Notes under the pieces: generated by a model
Databases searched by the model: none
What the model saw: only the letters and a program-made list of their open reading frames with translations
Told to the model about the DNA's origin: nothing
Position numbers and translations under genes: made by a program
Source of the DNA: an uncultured Collinsella sp.
GTDB lineage: Bacteria > Actinomycetota > Coriobacteriia > Coriobacteriales > Coriobacteriaceae
Direction of reading: 5' to 3'
Assembly (NCBI GenBank): GCA_934630735.1
Contig: CAKTWK010000003.1
Coordinates: forward strand, 1 to 64,000
DNA length: 64,000 nt
Part shown: positions 34,131 through 43,475 of the stretch, one piece after another
Numbering within the stretch: position 1 is the first letter of the stretch
Layout: each line of letters starts with the position of its first letter

Positions 34131-35633
34131 ATGAAAGATGAGACGATGGGCCAAGAGGATGCGGCCCAAGATGCAGAAGCGTGTGCCGAGGCCCTGGAGA
34201 GCCTAGACCAGATCGCGCTGGCCGAGATTGCGTTTGACGATTCGAGCGTTGATGTGCAGGATGAGCCGGAAATCGAGGCGCAGCCCGATGATCAGGATGC
34301 AAAAGACGATGGCACCGCGCCCACCGAAGACGAAGCGGGGCACGAGGAATCCGAATGCGAGGCCGACGACCAGCCCGAATCCGACACGAGCGAGGAAACC
34401 ATCTTGCTCGACAGCTTGCCGGCCGAAGATTCGCTGACCCGCGAGCTTCCCGGCCTGGGCTCCGCTCCCGCCGTGGACGAGACCATCGCCATGGGCGATA
34501 TTCCCCTACCGTCCGTTCCCTCGGCACGCGAAGCCGAGGTTCGTCATCGTAAGATGTCGCCCAAGCGCCGCAACCTGATGGTTGCCGGCGTTGTGGCAGT
34601 CGCGCTCGTCGCCGGCGGCGCGGGCTATGCTGCCTGGAACGGATATCAGCAAGAGCAGGCTGCCGCTGTCGCCGCCAGTGCGCACACGATGATGTCGGTG
34701 CAGATTGGCGTGCATGCCGCGGGCCTCGACTGCTCAACTGGCTCCAAGATTCCCGTACAGGTGAGCGGACAGGATTCCGACGGTTCTTCCGTGAGCGAAA
34801 CGCTCTACGTTGACGAGCATGGTCGCGGCATTAAGCTGCTGCCCGGCGATTACACGCTCTCCATCGCCGCCTCCCCCATCGCGGCCGACGGCACCATCTA
34901 CACCGTCCCGACCACCAAGGCGCAGGTTACGGTCAAGAGCGATGGGCAGGACCTGCGCGCTCAAGCCACCTTTAAACTTAAGGTACCTTCAGCCGACACA
35001 GTGACCGACGACCAGATCGATGCCGCCGCCAAGTATGCCGAGGAAGGCGGCGCGAGCTCTGCCGCCGCGGCAAAGATACTCCAGCAGGCGGCAATTACGC
35101 GCCGCGATGCCGCCGCCAACGCCGTGAGCGCAAGCGAGGCTCAGTCCGCCCGCGATGCCGACGCTCGGCACAAGGCGACGGATCTGTATCAACTCGATAT
35201 TCCGGTTGAGTGGTACGGTAAGGTTGCTACCTGGCAAAACGGCAGCACGCTGTGCATCTATCTGGGCGATGACACCAATACGCCAATCGTGACGCTTGTC
35301 GCGGTGCGCGAGGGCGAGAGCTTTACGCCCGATGAGGGCGATACGGTTTTGGGTGCGGCCAATCTAGGCAACGGTTACACCGTCTACGTCAGCGGCCCCG
35401 TCTATCCGTACGTGGTGCCCCAGACCATCAACGGACGGACGCAGAATCCCGTGTCAACCTACCCCATGGACACGGCCATTGAGCTTGTCGAGCTCACGAC
35501 CGGCAACCGCTACACCTATAGCCAGATCAAGAACGTACTGGTCGGCAAAGACGGCAAGGCCGACGCTGCAACCAAACTCGAGACCGACTACCTCGCCCAG
35601 ATTCTCCTGCCGAGCATCAAGGCCCAGGACTAG
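34131..35633 (+). CDS. Single-pass membrane protein with acidic cytoplasmic N-terminus, unknown function
   Basis: 500 residues, start MKDETMGQEDAAQDAEACAE (GGGGGATAT upstream). Residues 1-140 are strongly acidic and low complexity. A basic stretch (RHRKMSPKRRN) precedes one TM helix at ~145-165 (LMVAGVVAVALVAGGAGYAAW). The outer ~330 residues contain a likely beta-sandwich (VQIGVHAAGLDCSTGSKIPV...LYVDEHGRGIKLLPGDYTLSI), an Ala-rich helix (~300-345) and a C-terminal domain with VEWYGKVATWQNGSTLCIYLGD. No family recognised. The acidic tail plus single TM resembles phosphorylated envelope proteins, but that is only a suggestion. Confidence 0.78.
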   Translation: MKDETMGQEDAAQDAEACAEALESLDQIALAEIAFDDSSVDVQDEPEIEAQPDDQDAKDDGTAPTEDEAGHEESECEADDQPESDTSEETILLDSLPAEDSLTRELPGLGSAPAVDETIAMGDIPLPSVPSAREAEVRHRKMSPKRRNLMVAGVVAVALVAGGAGYAAWNGYQQEQAAAVAASAHTMMSVQIGVHAAGLDCSTGSKIPVQVSGQDSDGSSVSETLYVDEHGRGIKLLPGDYTLSIAASPIAADGTIYTVPTTKAQVTVKSDGQDLRAQATFKLKVPSADTVTDDQIDAAAKYAEEGGASSAAAAKILQQAAITRRDAAANAVSASEAQSARDADARHKATDLYQLDIPVEWYGKVATWQNGSTLCIYLGDDTNTPIVTLVAVREGESFTPDEGDTVLGAANLGNGYTVYVSGPVYPYVVPQTINGRTQNPVSTYPMDTAIELVELTTGNRYTYSQIKNVLVGKDGKADAATKLETDYLAQILLPSIKAQD

Positions 35634-35675
35634 CCGGCCCAAAGACAGCCGCCCAACACCCACACCCCTAACGCA

Positions 35676-35740
35676 GTTGCGGTGAAATAGGGACTGTTTT
35701 TGCTGGTCAAACCGCAAAACAGTCCCTATTTCACCGCAAC
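35676..35740. repeat. Long palindrome, family 5, copy 1
   Basis: Perfect 25-bp arms at 35676-35700 and 35716-35740, beginning GTTGCGGTGAAATAG, with a 15-nt loop. It sits between the converging ends of two genes and could act as a bidirectional terminator. The arm start is shared with 48761-48825. Confidence 0.8.
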
Positions 35741-35765
35741 TTATTGGTGGCCTTTTGGGTGGCAC

Positions 35766-35951
35766 TCAGCGCCAGGGGTCGGCTTCGAACATCGGCTCGC
35801 GCTCGGGGCGGCGATCGCTGTAGGGATCGTAGCCGTCGTCGTCCTCGTTCTCGGCACGGATGTAGGGGTCGCGCGGCTTGGGCGCCGGCTTGGGCGCAGA
35901 CTTGGGTGCGGCATCGGTCGCCGGCGTATTCGTCTTGTTCTTGTCTATCAT
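35766..35951 (-). CDS. Small hydrophilic protein, unknown function
   Basis: 61 residues from MIDKNKTNTPATDAAPK; this ATG has AGGAG 8 nt upstream, whereas an ATG two codons earlier is too close to it. Composition is Lys/Pro/Ala-rich at first (KSAPKPAPKPRDP) and acidic/Arg-rich after (NEDDDGYDPYSDRRPEREP). It is probably disordered. Convergent with the 34131 gene across a long palindrome and downstream of clpB on the same strand, with the clpB terminator between. No family recognised. Confidence 0.6.
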   Translation of the reverse strand: MIDKNKTNTPATDAAPKSAPKPAPKPRDPYIRAENEDDDGYDPYSDRRPEREPMFEADPWR

Positions 35952-36003
35952 CTGCATATCTCCTTGCCATGCAATCGTGTTCAACACCATCGATTGTCGC
36001 ACG

Positions 36004-36040
36004 AAAAAGGGCGGCGGACCCAATTGGATCCACCGCCCTT
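36004..36040 (-). terminator. Intrinsic terminator after clpB
   Basis: AAGGGCGG (36007-36014) pairs with CCGCCCTT (36033-36040). The 18-nt loop contains a further GGATCCAATTGGGTCC stem on the minus strand. A TTTTT tract follows, about 46 nt after the clpB stop. Confidence 0.85.
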
Positions 36041-36085
36041 GGCGTTTAGAGACGGCTGGCAGATTTTAAGGCATGTCCCATAAAT

Positions 36086-38713
36086 CTACTCGGCGTCGGG
36101 GACCTCGTAGGTGGCCGCCGGCATGTTGTCGCACACGACGGTAAAGCCGCCGTCCTTGTCGGCATCGACCGTCACCTGATCGCCCTCGCGCACCGTGCCG
36201 TCGATGATGGCGGCGGCGATGGCGTCCACGACCTCGCGCTGGACCAGGCGCTTGAGCGGACGGGCACCGAACACGGGGTCCAGGCCACCCACGGCGAGCA
36301 TCTGCTTGGCCGCCGGGGTGATGGCAAGCGTCATGCGCTCCTTGGCCAGGCGTGCGCGGACGTCGGCAAGCTGGATGTCGACGATCTTCTCGATCTGCGC
36401 CATGCCGAGCGGATGGAACACCACGATATCGTCGATACGGTTGAGGAACTCGGGGCGGAAGGTCTGAGCCATGGCGTTGTCGACCTGATGGCGCATTTCT
36501 TCCTCGTCCTTGCCGGACAGATCGGCGATGGCCTTGGAGCCCACGTTGGACGTCATGATGATAATCGTGTTCTTGAAGGACACCTGGCGACCCTGGCCAT
36601 CGGTCAAACGGCCGTCATCAAGCACCTGCAGCAGCACGTTGAAGACATCCGGATGGGCCTTCTCCATCTCGTCGAGCAAAATCACCGAGTACGGACGACG
36701 GCGCACGGCCTCGGTGAGCTGGCCGCCCTCGTCGTAACCCACGTATCCCGGGGGCGCACCGATCAGACGTTGGACGCTGAACTTCTCCATGTATTCGGAC
36801 ATGTCGATACGCACGAGCGCGCGCTCATCATCGAACAGGCACTCGGCAAGCGCCTTGGCGAGCTCGGTCTTGCCCACGCCGGTGGGGCCCAGGAAGAAGA
36901 AGCTGCCGATGGGCTTGTCCGGATCGGAGAGGCCCGCACGGCTGCGACGTACGGCCGCGGCCACAGCGGACACGGCCTCGTCCTGGCCGATGACGCGCTT
37001 ATGCAGCTCGCCCTCCAGGCCCTTGAGCTTGTCGAGCTCGCCCTGCATCATCTTGGACACGGGCACGCCGGTCCAGGCGCTCACGACCTCGGCGATCTCA
37101 TCGGAGGTCACCTGCTCGTTGAGGCCATCGCCGTCCTGCTCCTTTTGTGCCTCGAGCGCAGCCTCGGACTCCTGAATCTGCTGCTGCAGGCCCGGAATCA
37201 CGGAGAAGCGCAGCTCGGACGCACGACCCAGGTCGCCGTTACGCGTCGCGCGCTCCTCTTCGCTCTTGGCCTCGTCGAGCTGTCCCTTGAGCTCCTGCAC
37301 GTGGTCGATGGCGTTCTTTTGGTTGAGCCAGCCGGCCTTTTGCACGTTGAGCTTTTCCTGGACCTCGGCAATCTCCTGGCGCAGAGCATCCAAACGCTCC
37401 TTGGAGGCATCGTCGGTCTCCTTCATGAGCGCCTGCTCCTCGATCTGCAGCTGGGTGAGCTGACGCGTGGTGGCGTCGATCTCGACCGGCATGCTGTCGA
37501 GCTCCATGCGCAGGCGGCTTGCGGCCTCATCGACCAGGTCGATGGCCTTGTCGGGCAGGAAGCGGTCAGCGATGTAGCGATCGGAGAGGTCGGCGGCGGC
37601 CACGAGCGCGCTATCGGTGATATGCACGCCGTGGAAGATCTCGTACTTCTCCTTGAGGCCACGCAGGATCGAGATGGTGTCCTCGACGGTAGGCTCGCTC
37701 ACCATAACGGTCTGGAAACGACGGGCGAGCGCCGCGTCCTTCTCGATGTACTTACGGTACTCGTCGAGCGTGGTCGCGCCGATCGCATGCAGGTCGCCAC
37801 GGGCGAGCGCAGGCTTGAGGATGTTGCCGGCGTCCATGGAGCCCTCGGTGGCACCCGCGCCCACGATGGTGTGGAGCTCATCGATGAACAGGATGACCTT
37901 ACCTTCCGATTTTTGCACTTCCTTGAGCACGGCCTTCAAGCGGTCCTCGAACTCGCCGCGGTACTTGGCGCCGGCGACCAGCGCGCTCATGTCGAGCTCG
38001 ATGAGGTCGCGGTCGCGCAGGGTGCTCGGCACGTCGCCGGCCACGATACGCTGGGCGATGCCCTCGACGATGGCCGTCTTGCCCACGCCCGGCTCACCGA
38101 TGAGCACGGGGTTGTTCTTGGTGCGGCGGGACAGGACCTGAATAGTACGACGGATCTCGTCGGTACGGCCGATGACCGGGTCGAGCTTGCCGGCGCGGGC
38201 CAGGTCGCAGATGTTGCGGCCATACTGCTCCAGCGCCTCAAACTGGGTCTTGTCCTCGGCAGACGTCACGCGGTCATCGCCACGCAGCTCCTCATAGACC
38301 TGCTCGATGCGCTCCTTGGTAACGCCGGCGTCGCGCAGTACACGACCAGCCTCGCCCTTGTCCTCGGCAAGCGCCATCAGCAGATGCTCGGTTACCACAA
38401 AGCTGTCGCCCATCTTGGTGGCCTTCTTCTCGGCCTTCTCGATGACGCGGACGAGCTCGTTGGACAGGCCCATCTGCTGACCCTCACCCGAAACCTTGGG
38501 CGCGTGGTCGATGGCATCCTGCGTGGAGCGCGCGAGCTGAGCCGGGTCGGCACCGATGCGCTCGATGATCACGGAGATATTGCGCTCGCCGGCACCGAGC
38601 AGGGCAGACAGCAGGTGAATCGGCTCCACCGCGCCGGCCTGCGCATCGGCAGCCGTGCTCATGGCGGTCTGTAACGCCTCGCGCGACGTCATTGCTAGCT
38701 TATCGATTCTCAT
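36086..38713 (-). CDS. clpB: ATP-dependent disaggregase ClpB
   Basis: 875 residues, start [19 protein letters not shown] (AGAGAGGTG upstream). N-terminal Clp repeat domain ~1-145, AAA1 with GEPGVGKT (Walker A) and [10 protein letters not shown], the long coiled-coil middle domain (~405-525), AAA2 with GPTGVGKT and [20 protein letters not shown], and a sensor-2 region [13 protein letters not shown]. With DnaK it rescues aggregated proteins. A 27-bp dyad found 90 bp upstream (38803-38829) also occurs before dnaK and probably provides shared heat-shock control. Confidence 0.98.
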   Translation of the reverse strand: MRIDKLAMTSREALQTAMSTAADAQAGAVEPIHLLSALLGAGERNISVIIERIGADPAQLARSTQDAIDHAPKVSGEGQQMGLSNELVRVIEKAEKKATKMGDSFVVTEHLLMALAEDKGEAGRVLRDAGVTKERIEQVYEELRGDDRVTSAEDKTQFEALEQYGRNICDLARAGKLDPVIGRTDEIRRTIQVLSRRTKNNPVLIGEPGVGKTAIVEGIAQRIVAGDVPSTLRDRDLIELDMSALVAGAKYRGEFEDRLKAVLKEVQKSEGKVILFIDELHTIVGAGATEGSMDAGNILKPALARGDLHAIGATTLDEYRKYIEKDAALARRFQTVMVSEPTVEDTISILRGLKEKYEIFHGVHITDSALVAAADLSDRYIADRFLPDKAIDLVDEAASRLRMELDSMPVEIDATTRQLTQLQIEEQALMKETDDASKERLDALRQEIAEVQEKLNVQKAGWLNQKNAIDHVQELKGQLDEAKSEEERATRNGDLGRASELRFSVIPGLQQQIQESEAALEAQKEQDGDGLNEQVTSDEIAEVVSAWTGVPVSKMMQGELDKLKGLEGELHKRVIGQDEAVSAVAAAVRRSRAGLSDPDKPIGSFFFLGPTGVGKTELAKALAECLFDDERALVRIDMSEYMEKFSVQRLIGAPPGYVGYDEGGQLTEAVRRRPYSVILLDEMEKAHPDVFNVLLQVLDDGRLTDGQGRQVSFKNTIIIMTSNVGSKAIADLSGKDEEEMRHQVDNAMAQTFRPEFLNRIDDIVVFHPLGMAQIEKIVDIQLADVRARLAKERMTLAITPAAKQMLAVGGLDPVFGARPLKRLVQREVVDAIAAAIIDGTVREGDQVTVDADKDGGFTVVCDNMPAATYEVPDAE

Positions 38714-38802
38714 GGAATCACCTCTCTTGGGGCGGCCGCCCTACGGGGCGGCTTCACGTTGTTCGAGAAGTATTGTTGCCAGCTTTGTACGATCTTATAC
38801 AC

Positions 38803-38829
38803 AAATCTAAGTCTCTATATATAAGATTT
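38803..38829 (-). promoter_or_regulatory. Candidate heat-shock operator upstream of clpB
   Basis: On the minus strand AAATCTTATAT...GACTTAGATTT (27 bp, outer arms AAATCT/AGATTT). It is nearly identical to 48022-48048 upstream of dnaK. A TATAAG-like -10 follows within a few bases, so binding would cover the promoter. Confidence 0.72.
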
Positions 38830-38852
38830 TCTGAGTGCTCCCACGACATGCA

Positions 38853-38889
38853 AACCACCACAAAGGGGACAGGCACCTTTGTGGTGGTT
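38853..38889 (+). repeat. Palindromic repeat, family 3, copy 1
   Basis: AACCACCACAAAGG, loop GGACAGGCA, CCTTTGTGGTGGTT: 14-bp perfect arms with a 9-nt loop, between clpB and the 38897 gene end. Confidence 0.85.
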
Positions 38890-38896
38890 GCAGCCT

Positions 38897-39607
38897 CTAT
38901 TTACTTGCCGAGCCCGTGCTTCCCGATTCGGCGTTCCAGGGCATCTCATCCTCGAACAGCCATGTACGGGCAGACCCACTATCGCGTGCAGTCTGCGGGT
39001 CGGGCAAGCAGGTCTGTTCATAGGCATCCTGAATGCACTGACCCATGAAATCGTTGAGCTCGGTCTGGTTGCCCTCCATGACATAGGCGACATCGCCGTC
39101 CAAGATGTAGATGCCCGGCCCCTCATTGCCCTCGTAGCCAGGATCGTACAAAACATCACATAACTTGGCGCCATTCACGGTGTCCAACTCGATGGACGAG
39201 TGACATCCGCCAACCATGTCGTTCGCTTTTGCCCGATAGGACGCATATCCATACCAGCGCTTAAAGGTTTTGCCCCTGATCAGCTCGGACGCCCTGTCGA
39301 TCAGACTAGAATCCGTGGTATAGCGCATAGCCCCAAGCTGAATATGTGGATAATTACTAATGCCCAGCGCAGCCGGTTGCTCATCAAAATCAACGGTAAT
39401 GGTCTCAGGCTTGTCGTCGCCGGTCAGAAGTTCGACAGATTGAGTCACAGGCTTGACCACCGGCTCCGTCACCGCAGCAGGTAGAAACGCCATGCCGACA
39501 GCGCCCATGCCAACCACGGTGATCGCAAGCGCCAAGACAATCAATCCAATACGGGCAGAACGGCTCACGGCAAAACACCCCACAATGCAAACCTTCGCCA
39601 CCTGCAC
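38897..39607 (-). CDS. Exported or membrane-anchored small protein, unknown function
   Basis: Up to 236 residues; the start is uncertain because only GTG codons are available (39607, 39583 or 39568), and 39583 has the best SD spacing. One hydrophobic segment near the N-terminus (ARIGLIVLALAITVVGMGAVG) precedes an extracytoplasmic domain with VDFDEQPAALGISNYPHIQLG and several Cys. It shares the architecture of the + strand gene at 39803 (short inside, one TM, ~190 residues outside, similar motifs such as Cys-containing loops and a basic KRW patch), but clear homology is not evident. Both are embedded in family 3 repeats. Confidence 0.65.
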   Translation of the reverse strand: MQVAKVCIVGCFAVSRSARIGLIVLALAITVVGMGAVGMAFLPAAVTEPVVKPVTQSVELLTGDDKPETITVDFDEQPAALGISNYPHIQLGAMRYTTDSSLIDRASELIRGKTFKRWYGYASYRAKANDMVGGCHSSIELDTVNGAKLCDVLYDPGYEGNEGPGIYILDGDVAYVMEGNQTELNDFMGQCIQDAYEQTCLPDPQTARDSGSARTWLFEDEMPWNAESGSTGSASK

Positions 39608-39657
39608 TAATGATACCGCCAGCTAACACTATTACCAAAAGAAGCCGCGCGCTCCTC

Positions 39658-39692
39658 ACCACCACAAAGGGGACAGGCACCTTTGTGGTGGT
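39658..39692 (+). repeat. Palindromic repeat, family 3, copy 2
   Basis: ACCACCACAAAGG, loop GGACAGGCA, CCTTTGTGGTGGT, followed by TTTTCGAC. Confidence 0.85.
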
Positions 39693-39802
39693 TTTCGACG
39701 CTAACGGTCGACCATCTCGCGCCATGAGATTAAACTTGAATTGTTCTCTGAACATATCCATTTCTGCCTATCCTCAACAGATCTTTGTCTCGAGGAGCGC
39801 AT

Positions 39803-40471
39803 ATGAAGCCGTCTCATTCCACCGGTCGCAACGTCATTACCATTTTCGCCATACCCATCGCGATGTTCTTCTTTATCGTCGTCACACCCTTTTCCCTCGG
39901 TATCGCCTCGCCCTTCGATTTATGCGGAATGGTCGACGCCGGCTCGCGTGCCACCTCGCTCTCCTTTATCTGCCGTGGTGTGTTCTACGAAGACGCAATT
40001 CCCACCGGGCTTTGGCGGTCAAAGCTGCCGCTGCTCGGTCAGGTCGATGGACGTTCTCCTTATTTCTGCCTTGAACCTCAGGCGATGAATTATTTGATCG
40101 ACGATCAGCCCCTCGGCTCCATCACCCTCGCCTACGACTACGCACCAAACACCGATGAGCGCCACATGAACCAAGTCCTCGACAAGATGCTTGGACAGTG
40201 CGGGCTCACCGAGGAGGCCGGTCGAACCATCTATAGCAACCAGAAATTAAAGCGAACAGAACTCCGCCGTGTCGGAAAAATCAAAGGGCGAAACGGGGCC
40301 GCCTACTGGGATGCCTGGGCAACACGCGACAAGGGCGAATTCGGACACAGCACCTATACGGTCACCGTCTACACCAAAGACGGAATTAAGGACAATGTTG
40401 ACGATTTCGCGTCATCCAAACTCGGCATCCCCAAAACAACCAAGCCCGCCAGCCCAGATGAAATCCTGTAG
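39803..40471 (+). CDS. Membrane-anchored small protein, unknown function
   Basis: 222 residues, start MKPSHSTGRNVITIFAIPIAM with GAGGAG 5 nt upstream. One TM or signal segment at ~9-33 (VITIFAIPIAMFFFIVVTPF), then an extracytoplasmic domain with four Cys (DLCGMV, FICRGVF, YFCLEP, GQCGLT) that may form disulfides and a C-terminal region with repeated YTVTVYTKDG-type strands. No family recognised. The gene lies between copies 2 and 3 of a palindromic repeat. Confidence 0.7.
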   Translation: MKPSHSTGRNVITIFAIPIAMFFFIVVTPFSLGIASPFDLCGMVDAGSRATSLSFICRGVFYEDAIPTGLWRSKLPLLGQVDGRSPYFCLEPQAMNYLIDDQPLGSITLAYDYAPNTDERHMNQVLDKMLGQCGLTEEAGRTIYSNQKLKRTELRRVGKIKGRNGAAYWDAWATRDKGEFGHSTYTVTVYTKDGIKDNVDDFASSKLGIPKTTKPASPDEIL

Positions 40472-40525
40472 AGACGCTCATTAGAATGTCGTTCAGCGAG
40501 CACGGCAGCATCGAGCTCGCCCCCC

Positions 40526-40560
40526 ACCACCACGAAAGGGACAGGCCCCTTTGTGGTGGT
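40526..40560 (+). repeat. Palindromic repeat, family 3, copy 3
   Basis: ACCACCACGAAAGGG (40526-40540) against CCCTTTGTGGTGGT (40547-40560), followed by TTTTCGAC as in copy 2. Confidence 0.82.
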
Positions 40561-40581
40561 TTTCGACTCTGGCACTCGACT

Positions 40582-40718
40582 GTCTCGATCTGTAACATCT
40601 AGCGGCCCTTTTCGATCTTAGATGTTACAGATTGAGATGAAATGATCAGCGGTGATCGTTTGTCTCAATCTGTAACACCAAGCCCACTTTTAGCGGCCAA
40701 GATGTTACAGATTAAGAC
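40582..40718. repeat. Tandem palindromes, family 4 (two units)
   Basis: Unit 1: GTCTCGATCTGTAACATCTA (40582-40601) with its complement at 40619-40638. Unit 2: GTCTCAATCTGTAACACC (40662-40679) with its complement at 40701-40718. Each has two mismatched pairs, and both loops contain CTTTT and AGCGGCC elements. Confidence 0.8.
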
Positions 40719-40725
40719 GAATCGA

Positions 40726-40760
40726 GCCGCCACAAAGGTGCCTGTCCCCAATGTGGTGGT
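40726..40760 (-). repeat. Palindromic repeat, family 3, copy 4 (inverted)
   Basis: The loop reads TGCCTGTCC, the complement of the other copies, so this copy is in the opposite orientation. It is also followed by TTTTCGAC on the + strand. Confidence 0.78.
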
Positions 40761-40853
40761 TTTCGACAAAAAGAAGCCGCCCCGATAACAGAAGCGGCAT
40801 CAAGCAAGTCTATTTATTAGCGTCCCTCAAAACCCAACGAGAACGTCGCGGTA

Positions 40854-40925
40854 GCCCCGGACACACCTTTCCCTCGGGCGACCCTCGCGAAGCGCGTGAG
40901 CACGAGGGAAAGGTGTGTCCGGGGC
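40854..40925 (-). terminator. 23-bp perfect stem after the hydratase gene
   Basis: GCCCCGGACACACCTTTCCC and three more bases (40854-40876) pair exactly with 40903-40925. The 26-nt loop contains its own CTCGCG/CGCGTGAG stem. It starts 11 nt after the hydratase stop on the minus strand. No T tract is evident. Confidence 0.65.
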
Positions 40926-40936
40926 GTACAGCAACG

Positions 40937-43237
40937 TTACTCGGCAGCGGCCTTGAACTTGTTGTAGTTGATCAGACAGCCGGCCTTGACGATGGCACGC
41001 TCCTCTGCCGTCATATCGGCAATATAGAGCTCAATCTGCTCGACCGCACCGTCGGCACGCACCACGTAGGCAGCGATGTTCTTCAGGTCGCCGTCGAGCG
41101 CGGCGCGGATACCCGGCACAAAGACGTAGTCGCCCACCTCAAAGTTGGGCTCGGCCTCCATCTGGAAGGGCACCATGCCCCAGTTCATGACGTTGGAGCG
41201 ATAGCGCTTGGTGGCGTACTCGTGGACGATGTTGGCCAGGCCGCCAATTACGCGCTGGCAGCTCGCGGCCTGCTCGCGGGCAGAACCGTCACCGGGCTTC
41301 TTGGCATAGAGCATGGAGCCGTACTCGGTCGCCTTGGCATCGGCCGCGACACCCACGCCGGCCAGTGCCTCGAACACACCGGCAAGCTCGGCATCGAGTG
41401 CCGCCAGGTCGCCCGCGGCCTCGCCGGCCACGCGACGCTTCTCCACGGCGTCGACCTCCTTGGAGCGGCCCACGTAGGCCGGATCGCGACGGCTCAGCGT
41501 AAACTCGGCCAGGCCCAGCGGGTTGGAGCGGAAGGAGCTCGTCTCGCCCGAAGGAATGAGCTCGTCGGTCGTGGTGACCGGGTCCATGATCTTGGAGCAC
41601 ACCTTGAGAAGGATGTCGTCGCCGAGGGGCTCCATCGCGGGCCACGGCTTGATGTTGGGGCCCTCGACCAGCTCATCGGCCGGCTCCGCCTTGCCAAAGC
41701 CCCAGTACACGCGCTTTTTGTACGGCGCGTCGTCAAAGGTGTACTCGCAGGCCTCGTCCCAGGTGTCCTCGGGCAGGTCGGTCGCCGGCGTCAGGACGCC
41801 GCCGTTGGCAGCCGTCGCCGCAATGGAGCGAGCGTCCATCAGGGCTACGGCGCTCAGCTGGCCATTGCCCGGCTTGGAACCCTCGCGGTTGGGGAAGTTG
41901 CGCGTAGTGTGGCGGATGGACAGGCCGTTGTTGGCAGGCGTGTCGCCGGCACCAAAGCACGGGCCGCAGAATGCCGTGCGCACAATCGCGCCGGCCTCCA
42001 TAAGGTCGTAGATATAGCCACGACGCGTAAGTTCGAGCGCCACGGGCTGGCTCGTGGGATAGACCGACAGCGAGAACTCGCCGCAGCCGGTGTTGGCGCC
42101 CTTGAGCACGCGGGCAGCCTGAACCACGGAGTCGTAGTTGCCGCCCGAGCAGCCGGCGATGACACCCTGCTGCACGTGCAGCTTGCCGTCGACGATCTTG
42201 TCGAGCAGGCTAAAGTGCGTCTTACCCTCGCCGATCTTGGCGGCCTCGAGCTCCACCTCGTGCAGGATGTCCTCGAGGTTCTCGTTGAGCTCGTCGATCT
42301 CAAAGCCGTTGGAAGGATGGAACGGCAGCGCGATCATGGGCTTGATGCCCGACAGATCGACCTCGACGCAGCCGTCGTAGTAGGCGACATCGGCGGGCTT
42401 GAGCTCGCGGTAGTCGTCGCCGCGGCCGTGCATGGTCAGGAATGCGTGCGTGTCCTCGTCAGTTGCCCAAATGGAGGAAAGGCAGGTGGTCTCGGTGGTC
42501 ATGACGTCGACGCCGTTGCGGTAATCGGTCGTCATGCTCGCGATGCCGGGGCCCACAAACTCCATGACCTTGTTCTTGACGTAGCCCTTGGCAAAGACGG
42601 CGCGGATGATGGCAAGCGCAACGTCGTGCGGGCCGACGCCGGGTCGCGGAGCGCCCGTGAGGTAGATGGCAACGACGCCGGGATAGGCGACATCGTAGGT
42701 GTCGCGCAGCAGTTGCTTTGCCAGCTCGCCGCCGCCCTCGCCCACGGCCATGGTGCCCAGAGCGCCGTAGCGGGTGTGCGAGTCGGAGCCTAGGATCATC
42801 TTGCCGCAGCCGGCGAAGTTCTCACGCATAAAGGAGTGGATGACGGCGATGTGCGGCGGAACGAAGATGCCGCCGTACTTCTTGGCCGCGGAAAGGCCAA
42901 AGACGTGGTCGTCCTCGTTGATGGTACCGCCCACGGCGCACAGCGAGTTATGGCAGTTGGTGAGCACGTAGGGCAGCGGGAACTGCTCCATGCCCGAGGC
43001 GCGCGCCGTCTGGATGATGCCGACAAAGGTGATGTCGTGGCTCGCCATGGCGTCGAAACGAATCTTGAGTGCCTCGGGATCTCCGGACGTATTGTGTGCC
43101 TGGAGGATCGAATACGCGATGGTGCCGCGCTTGGCATCCTCGGGCGCCTGCGTAATACCGCGCTCAGCAGCCTCGGCCGCAGGCACAACCTCGCTGCCAC
43201 CGCGCAGGTAGATGCCGTCCTCGTACAGCTTAACCAT
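40937..43237 (-). CDS. Aconitase-family hydratase (YbhJ-like)
   Basis: 766 residues, start [20 protein letters not shown] with GGGAG upstream. Aconitase/IPM isomerase fold: [45 protein letters not shown], an Fe-S cluster region with AGCSGGNYD and [14 protein letters not shown], and a C-terminal swivel domain with [15 protein letters not shown]. It resembles the hydratase family of E. coli YbhJ more than housekeeping AcnA/AcnB, so the substrate need not be citrate. It is monocistronic, with a palindrome over its likely promoter. Confidence 0.88.
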   Translation of the reverse strand: MVKLYEDGIYLRGGSEVVPAAEAAERGITQAPEDAKRGTIAYSILQAHNTSGDPEALKIRFDAMASHDITFVGIIQTARASGMEQFPLPYVLTNCHNSLCAVGGTINEDDHVFGLSAAKKYGGIFVPPHIAVIHSFMRENFAGCGKMILGSDSHTRYGALGTMAVGEGGGELAKQLLRDTYDVAYPGVVAIYLTGAPRPGVGPHDVALAIIRAVFAKGYVKNKVMEFVGPGIASMTTDYRNGVDVMTTETTCLSSIWATDEDTHAFLTMHGRGDDYRELKPADVAYYDGCVEVDLSGIKPMIALPFHPSNGFEIDELNENLEDILHEVELEAAKIGEGKTHFSLLDKIVDGKLHVQQGVIAGCSGGNYDSVVQAARVLKGANTGCGEFSLSVYPTSQPVALELTRRGYIYDLMEAGAIVRTAFCGPCFGAGDTPANNGLSIRHTTRNFPNREGSKPGNGQLSAVALMDARSIAATAANGGVLTPATDLPEDTWDEACEYTFDDAPYKKRVYWGFGKAEPADELVEGPNIKPWPAMEPLGDDILLKVCSKIMDPVTTTDELIPSGETSSFRSNPLGLAEFTLSRRDPAYVGRSKEVDAVEKRRVAGEAAGDLAALDAELAGVFEALAGVGVAADAKATEYGSMLYAKKPGDGSAREQAASCQRVIGGLANIVHEYATKRYRSNVMNWGMVPFQMEAEPNFEVGDYVFVPGIRAALDGDLKNIAAYVVRADGAVEQIELYIADMTAEERAIVKAGCLINYNKFKAAAE

Positions 43238-43324
43238 ACTGTCTCCCACTCTGCCCGAAAAGCTCGGGCGCATAGCATACATTCGTTCAATATCGTGCCA
43301 TAGAACAGTTGCGAGTGGGTTACG

Positions 43325-43355
43325 AATCTACACGTTCACTTTATCTAGGTAAAGT
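43325..43355 (-). promoter_or_regulatory. Hydratase promoter overlapped by an 18-bp palindrome
   Basis: Minus-strand -35 TTTACC (43348-43353), 17-nt spacer, -10 TAGATT (43325-43330). The palindrome ACTTTATCTAGGTAAAGT (43338-43355, one mismatched pair) covers the -35 and half the spacer, so an unknown repressor could bind there. Confidence 0.5.
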
Positions 43356-43383
43356 AAAGGACGAACCCAGCGTGGGCCGGCAG

Positions 43384-43439
43384 ATTTTGTGCAAGAGCGT
43401 CCCTTTCGACTAGTCATTTAAGAACGTCCCCAATGACTA
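43384..43439. repeat. Dispersed palindrome centred on GACTAGTC, family 1, copy 3 (left arm degenerate)
   Basis: Centre GACTAGTC at 43408-43415. The right arm (43412-43439) matches the other copies closely (AAGAACGTCCCCAATGACTA), while the left arm has diverged except near the centre and GCGTCCC. Confidence 0.7.
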
Positions 43440-43475
43440 CCCAATGACTACCGATGTTTTGGCGCAGACAGCGAA

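Larger units (their letters stand above)
40472..40936. other. 465-bp non-coding region packed with palindromes
   Basis: Between the 39803 gene (+) and the hydratase (-). In order it holds family 3 copy 3 (40526-40560), two tandem family 4 units (40582-40638 and 40662-40718) with a small GATCA/TGATC stem between them, family 3 copy 4 in the opposite orientation (40726-40760), a GCCGC/GCGGC hairpin near 40775-40798, and the 23-bp stem at 40854-40925. No gene seen. Confidence 0.8.

Noticed and set aside
36413..38674. A 753-codon open frame on the + strand opposite clpB
   Set aside because: It mirrors the real clpB frame, has no ribosome site and its translation is a GC-rich shadow without domain motifs.
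38853..40760. CRISPR array from the regularly repeated CCACCAC units
   Set aside because: Only four copies, irregular spacing of hundreds of bases, one inverted, with genes between them.
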